Shown: piece by piece, positions 14,417 through 14,427 of the stretch | Numbering within the stretch: the stretch's first letter is position 1 | Layout: each line of letters starts with the position of its first letter | The notes under the pieces: model-generated | Database searches by the model: none | What the model was told of the DNA's origin: nothing | The model's input: only the letters and a program-made list of their open reading frames with translations | DNA from: CAZAQB01 sp964487155 | GTDB taxonomy: Bacteria; Pseudomonadota; Gammaproteobacteria; Nitrococcales; Nitrococcaceae | Direction: 5' to 3' | Assembly (NCBI GenBank): GCA_964487155.1 | Contig: CAZAQB010000085.1 | Span: 1 to 14,427 of the forward strand | Length of the DNA stretch: 14,427 bases | Program-made: the position numbers and the translations under genes

Positions 14417-14427
14417 CAGCCTGTCGG
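14415..14427 (+). repeat. Boundary repeat copy 3, at the relA stop and window edge
   Basis: AGCAGCCTGTCGG starts within the relA stop codon (TAG at 14414-14416) and is cut off by the window end. With the preceding T it matches copy 1 over 14 nt. Whether it extends further cannot be seen. Confidence 0.7.

Overview
This 14.4 kb window is very GC-rich, densely coding DNA. Its gene content points to a gammaproteobacterium: a Dnr-type Crp/Fnr regulator, a YiaD-like OmpA lipoprotein, an E. coli-type LexA with an E. coli-type SOS box, and a RelA of the gammaproteobacterial synthetase-only kind. The high GC and gene mix would suit the Chromatiales/Ectothiorhodospiraceae, but that placement is a guess from general impression, not a search. 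I see no rRNA, tRNA, CRISPR array, insertion sequence or prophage gene.

Layout, left to right. (1) 79-4841, minus strand: a very large cyclic-di-GMP protein (PilZ, DUF1631, proline/alanine-rich linker, GGDEF, EAL) lies upstream of a Dnr-like Crp/Fnr regulator. (2) 4987-7979: mixed small genes. These are a two-CBS-domain protein (minus), an unrecognised 147-residue protein (plus), a YiaD-like OmpA lipoprotein (minus), a GNAT acetyltransferase (plus) and a 61-codon small ORF (plus). (3) 8090-8755, minus: an orphan ParA/MinD-type ATPase without a ParB. (4) 8898-11985, minus: a mutagenesis cluster lexA-imuA-imuB. (5) 12209-14416, plus: relA, divergent from lexA and running almost to the right edge.

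How the genes work together. The right half is an SOS module. A near-ideal palindromic LexA operator (12113-12142) lies in the lexA-relA divergent region and overlaps a plausible lexA promoter, so lexA autoregulation is well supported. ImuA and ImuB, non-catalytic partners of the error-prone polymerase DnaE2, follow lexA. The usual third member dnaE2 is not in the window; the orphan ParA gene comes after imuB instead. The same operator is 67 bp from the relA start, so cross-talk between SOS and the stringent response is possible but unproven.

Other points. A 13-nt sequence occurs three times in the same orientation, each time at a gene boundary (upstream of parA, upstream of imuA, at the relA stop), and looks like a dispersed intergenic repeat. 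The giant c-di-GMP protein has a GGDEF motif but has lost the inhibitory site and an upstream metal-ligand Asp, while its EAL residues are nearly complete. This suggests a phosphodiesterase or c-di-GMP effector more than a cyclase. I found no clear-cut new multi-gene system. The most unusual items are the multidomain c-di-GMP protein, the dnaE2-less imu cluster with its single shared operator, and the boundary repeat.
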